A DNA stretch of 7,326 nucleotides, taken from the NCBI GenBank assembly GCA_943328885.2, contig CALQBT020000131.1, positions 1 to 7,326 on the forward strand. The letters run 5' to 3'. The position numbers and the translations under genes were made by a program. Position 1 is the stretch's first letter; each line of letters begins with the position of its first letter. Under the pieces are notes generated by a model. That model saw only the letters and a list, made by a program, of their open reading frames with translations. It did not search any database and was not told where the DNA came from. This document shows, piece by piece, positions 5,845 through 7,326 of the stretch. The stretch comes from Bordetella parapertussis. Its GTDB lineage: Bacteria; Pseudomonadota; Gammaproteobacteria; Burkholderiales; Burkholderiaceae_C.

Positions 5845-7326
5845 TCAGACGCGGCGCCGCACCAGCAAGCCCACCGCAGCGGCCAACCCGAGCAGCCAGC
5901 CCCAGCCCAAAGCGCCGCCGCCACCGCTGGCCGGCGTGACCACCGCAGGCGTCACCGGTGGCGTGACCACCACAGGCGCCGCAGCCACTGTGAGGGACTG
6001 GGTCATTGCTCCGACGCGACCAGCACTGTCAGTGACGGTCAGGCTGACGTCCACAACCCCAGCCCCTATCAAGGCGAGCGTTGCGGTGCTGAGGTTGGTC
6101 GCACCCGTCAAGCTGGCCAGCCCTACACCGCCGGTGATCGCCCATTGGTAAGCCGAGATCGTGCGGCCAGCGACCGTCGACGACGCGCTGGCGTTGAGCG
6201 TGACCGGAATGCCAACCATCGCGCCAGCGGGGGGCATCGCGATGTTCGCGGTCGGCGCCTGCACCAGCGCGACCGCCGCCCCCGCATCGAGCATCCCCGC
6301 GCCGCAGGTGCTGGTCGTGCAGTAGCACTCCAGTTGCTCTGCGCTGCTGGGTGGCTTGCAGGCCAGCACATTGGCATCGTTGCCACCGGTGGTCGGGAAC
6401 GAGCGCGCTGTGGCCTGCAGCGCTGTCTTCACCTGGGCCGGCGTCAGCGTCGGGTCGACCGACAGCATCAGCGCGACGGTGCCGGCCACCAGCGGCGCGG
6501 AAAAACTCGTGCCTAGCGTGGGTTGGTAGCTGTCGCTGTAGGTGTTCTCGCTGGGCGTCGTGGTGCCTGCATTTCGCGTCGTCAGCAGCGAATACAGGCA
6601 GGCCGAGCCGTTCACGGTGTTGACGCAGTTGCCTGCGGGTGCGGCGATCGCCACCTCGGGCCCAACGCTGGAATAGCCGACCTTGGTGCCGGCATGGCGC
6701 AGGCCGGCCACCGCGATCGCCCCGGTGCAGTTGGCCGGGGTGTTGACGGCCAGGCCGGCCTCGTTGCCGGCGGCCACGACCACCGTGACGCGGGCTGCGG
6801 CCAGCTGCGAAAAAATCGATTGATACGCCGGGTCGCAGCTGCCGATCGAGCCCAGGCTCAGATTGATGACCTGGGCCGGGTGCGGGTTGGCCACCGGGTC
6901 GCTGCTCAGGCCGGCCGCCCACAGCATCGCGGCCTGGATGTCGGAGTCGTAGCCGCCGCATTTGCCCAGCACCCGCACCGGCAACACCATCACCTTGCGG
7001 CCGATGCCGGCCATGCCGAGCCCGTTGTCGGTCGCCGCGCCTATCAGCCCGGCAGTTTCCGTGCCGTGCCAGCTGCTGGGGATCGTACCGCACCAGTCGC
7101 CAGGATCACTGGCATCGGCGTCGCGCCCGGAGAAGTCGGCTGCAGTTTTCAGGTCGCTGACAAAATCGTAACCTGGCCACAGCTTGCCAGCCAGGTCAGG
7201 ATGGTCGAAACGAACCCCTGTGTCGAGCACCGCCACGGTGATCGCGGGCGACCCGAGCGTCACCGCCCAGGCCGCCTCGGCGTTGATTGCCGAGACCGTG
7301 GTGTTGTCAGGCGCCCGCAGATACCA
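5845..7326 (-). CDS. Secreted S8 (subtilisin-like) serine protease with PKD/Ig-like domain and GlyGly-CTERM-like tail, N-terminus cut by window edge
   Basis: The 493 visible residues lack the start, signal peptide and propeptide, which lie beyond the right edge. The frame runs through to 7326, beginning WYLRAPDN, so the GTG at 7263-7261 is an internal Val and not the start. The catalytic triad is complete: Asp35 in AVLDTGV (codon 7224-7222), His87 in SWHGTETAG (7068-7066) and Ser274 in GTSFSAP (6507-6505); the oxyanion-hole Asn188 is in VAAGNEAG. Ten or so Cys, including the cluster ECYCTTSTCGAGMLDAG, suggest disulfides and an extracellular enzyme. A PKD/Ig-like domain follows at about 361-447, then a Pro/Val/Thr linker, then GGGGALGWGWLLGLAAA and RRRV at the end. 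This tail resembles GlyGly-CTERM signals cut by rhombosortase on type II secretion substrates. Convergent with the SPOR gene, 9 bases apart. Confidence 0.93.
   Translation of the reverse strand, partial: WYLRAPDNTTVSAINAEAAWAVTLGSPAITVAVLDTGVRFDHPDLAGKLWPGYDFVSDLKTAADFSGRDADASDPGDWCGTIPSSWHGTETAGLIGAATDNGLGMAGIGRKVMVLPVRVLGKCGGYDSDIQAAMLWAAGLSSDPVANPHPAQVINLSLGSIGSCDPAYQSIFSQLAAARVTVVVAAGNEAGLAVNTPANCTGAIAVAGLRHAGTKVGYSSVGPEVAIAAPAGNCVNTVNGSACLYSLLTTRNAGTTTPSENTYSDSYQPTLGTSFSAPLVAGTVALMLSVDPTLTPAQVKTALQATARSFPTTGGNDANVLACKPPSSAEQLECYCTTSTCGAGMLDAGAAVALVQAPTANIAMPPAGAMVGIPVTLNASASSTVAGRTISAYQWAITGGVGLASLTGATNLSTATLALIGAGVVDVSLTVTDSAGRVGAMTQSLTVAAAPVVVTPPVTPAVVTPASGGGGALGWGWLLGLAAAVGLLVRRRV

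Noticed and set aside
5831..5850. Possible bidirectional terminator between the SPOR and protease genes
   Set aside because: There is a GACCCGGGTC palindrome at 5837-5846, but the stem has no loop and no T-run on either side, so it is not a convincing terminator.
6029..7093. Open frame of 354 codons on the minus strand, overlapping the S8 protease
   Set aside because: It is a shifted-frame copy of the protease region; the real frame carries the full Asp-His-Ser triad.

Overview
The window is GC-rich, densely coded bacterial chromosome. Gene content, the large chromosomal type topoisomerase III, the GTG starts and the protein flavour suggest a betaproteobacterium of the Burkholderiales, probably near Comamonadaceae or the Leptothrix/Rubrivivax group. 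That placement is judged by eye, not by search.

Layout. Positions 1-3499 are read on the minus strand in the order topB (DNA topoisomerase III), a DUF167/YggU-family gene, then proA, whose 3' part lies beyond the left edge. A 113-base divergent intergenic region (3500-3612) follows. It holds a plausible sigma70-type promoter for the rightward genes and a 32-base imperfect inverted repeat. Positions 3613-5835 are a tight rightward cluster in which each gene overlaps the next: a SET-domain protein-lysine methyltransferase with a complete post-SET cysteine cluster, a monofunctional BirA biotin ligase, and a membrane-anchored SPOR-like protein. Positions 5845-7326 hold, convergently on the minus strand, most of a secreted S8 (subtilisin-like) protease. 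It ends in a PKD/Ig-like domain, a Pro/Val/Thr linker and a Gly-rich, hydrophobic, Arg-rich tail that resembles a GlyGly-CTERM sorting signal; its N-terminus lies beyond the right edge.

Function. Most of this is housekeeping: proline synthesis, topology and decatenation, biotinylation of carboxylases, and envelope/division. The less ordinary points are four. First, a palindrome-rich stretch sits in frame inside topB and adds about 27 Gly/Pro/Ala-rich residues; it looks like a dispersed repeat that became coding. Second, a eukaryote-like SET methyltransferase is divergent from a topoisomerase with a Lys/Ala-rich tail. Third, birA is followed directly by the SPOR gene with no coaX between them. 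Fourth, the protease carries the C-terminal sorting tail. I see no mobile-element genes, CRISPR array, tRNA or rRNA. The window does not show a clear new multi-gene system.
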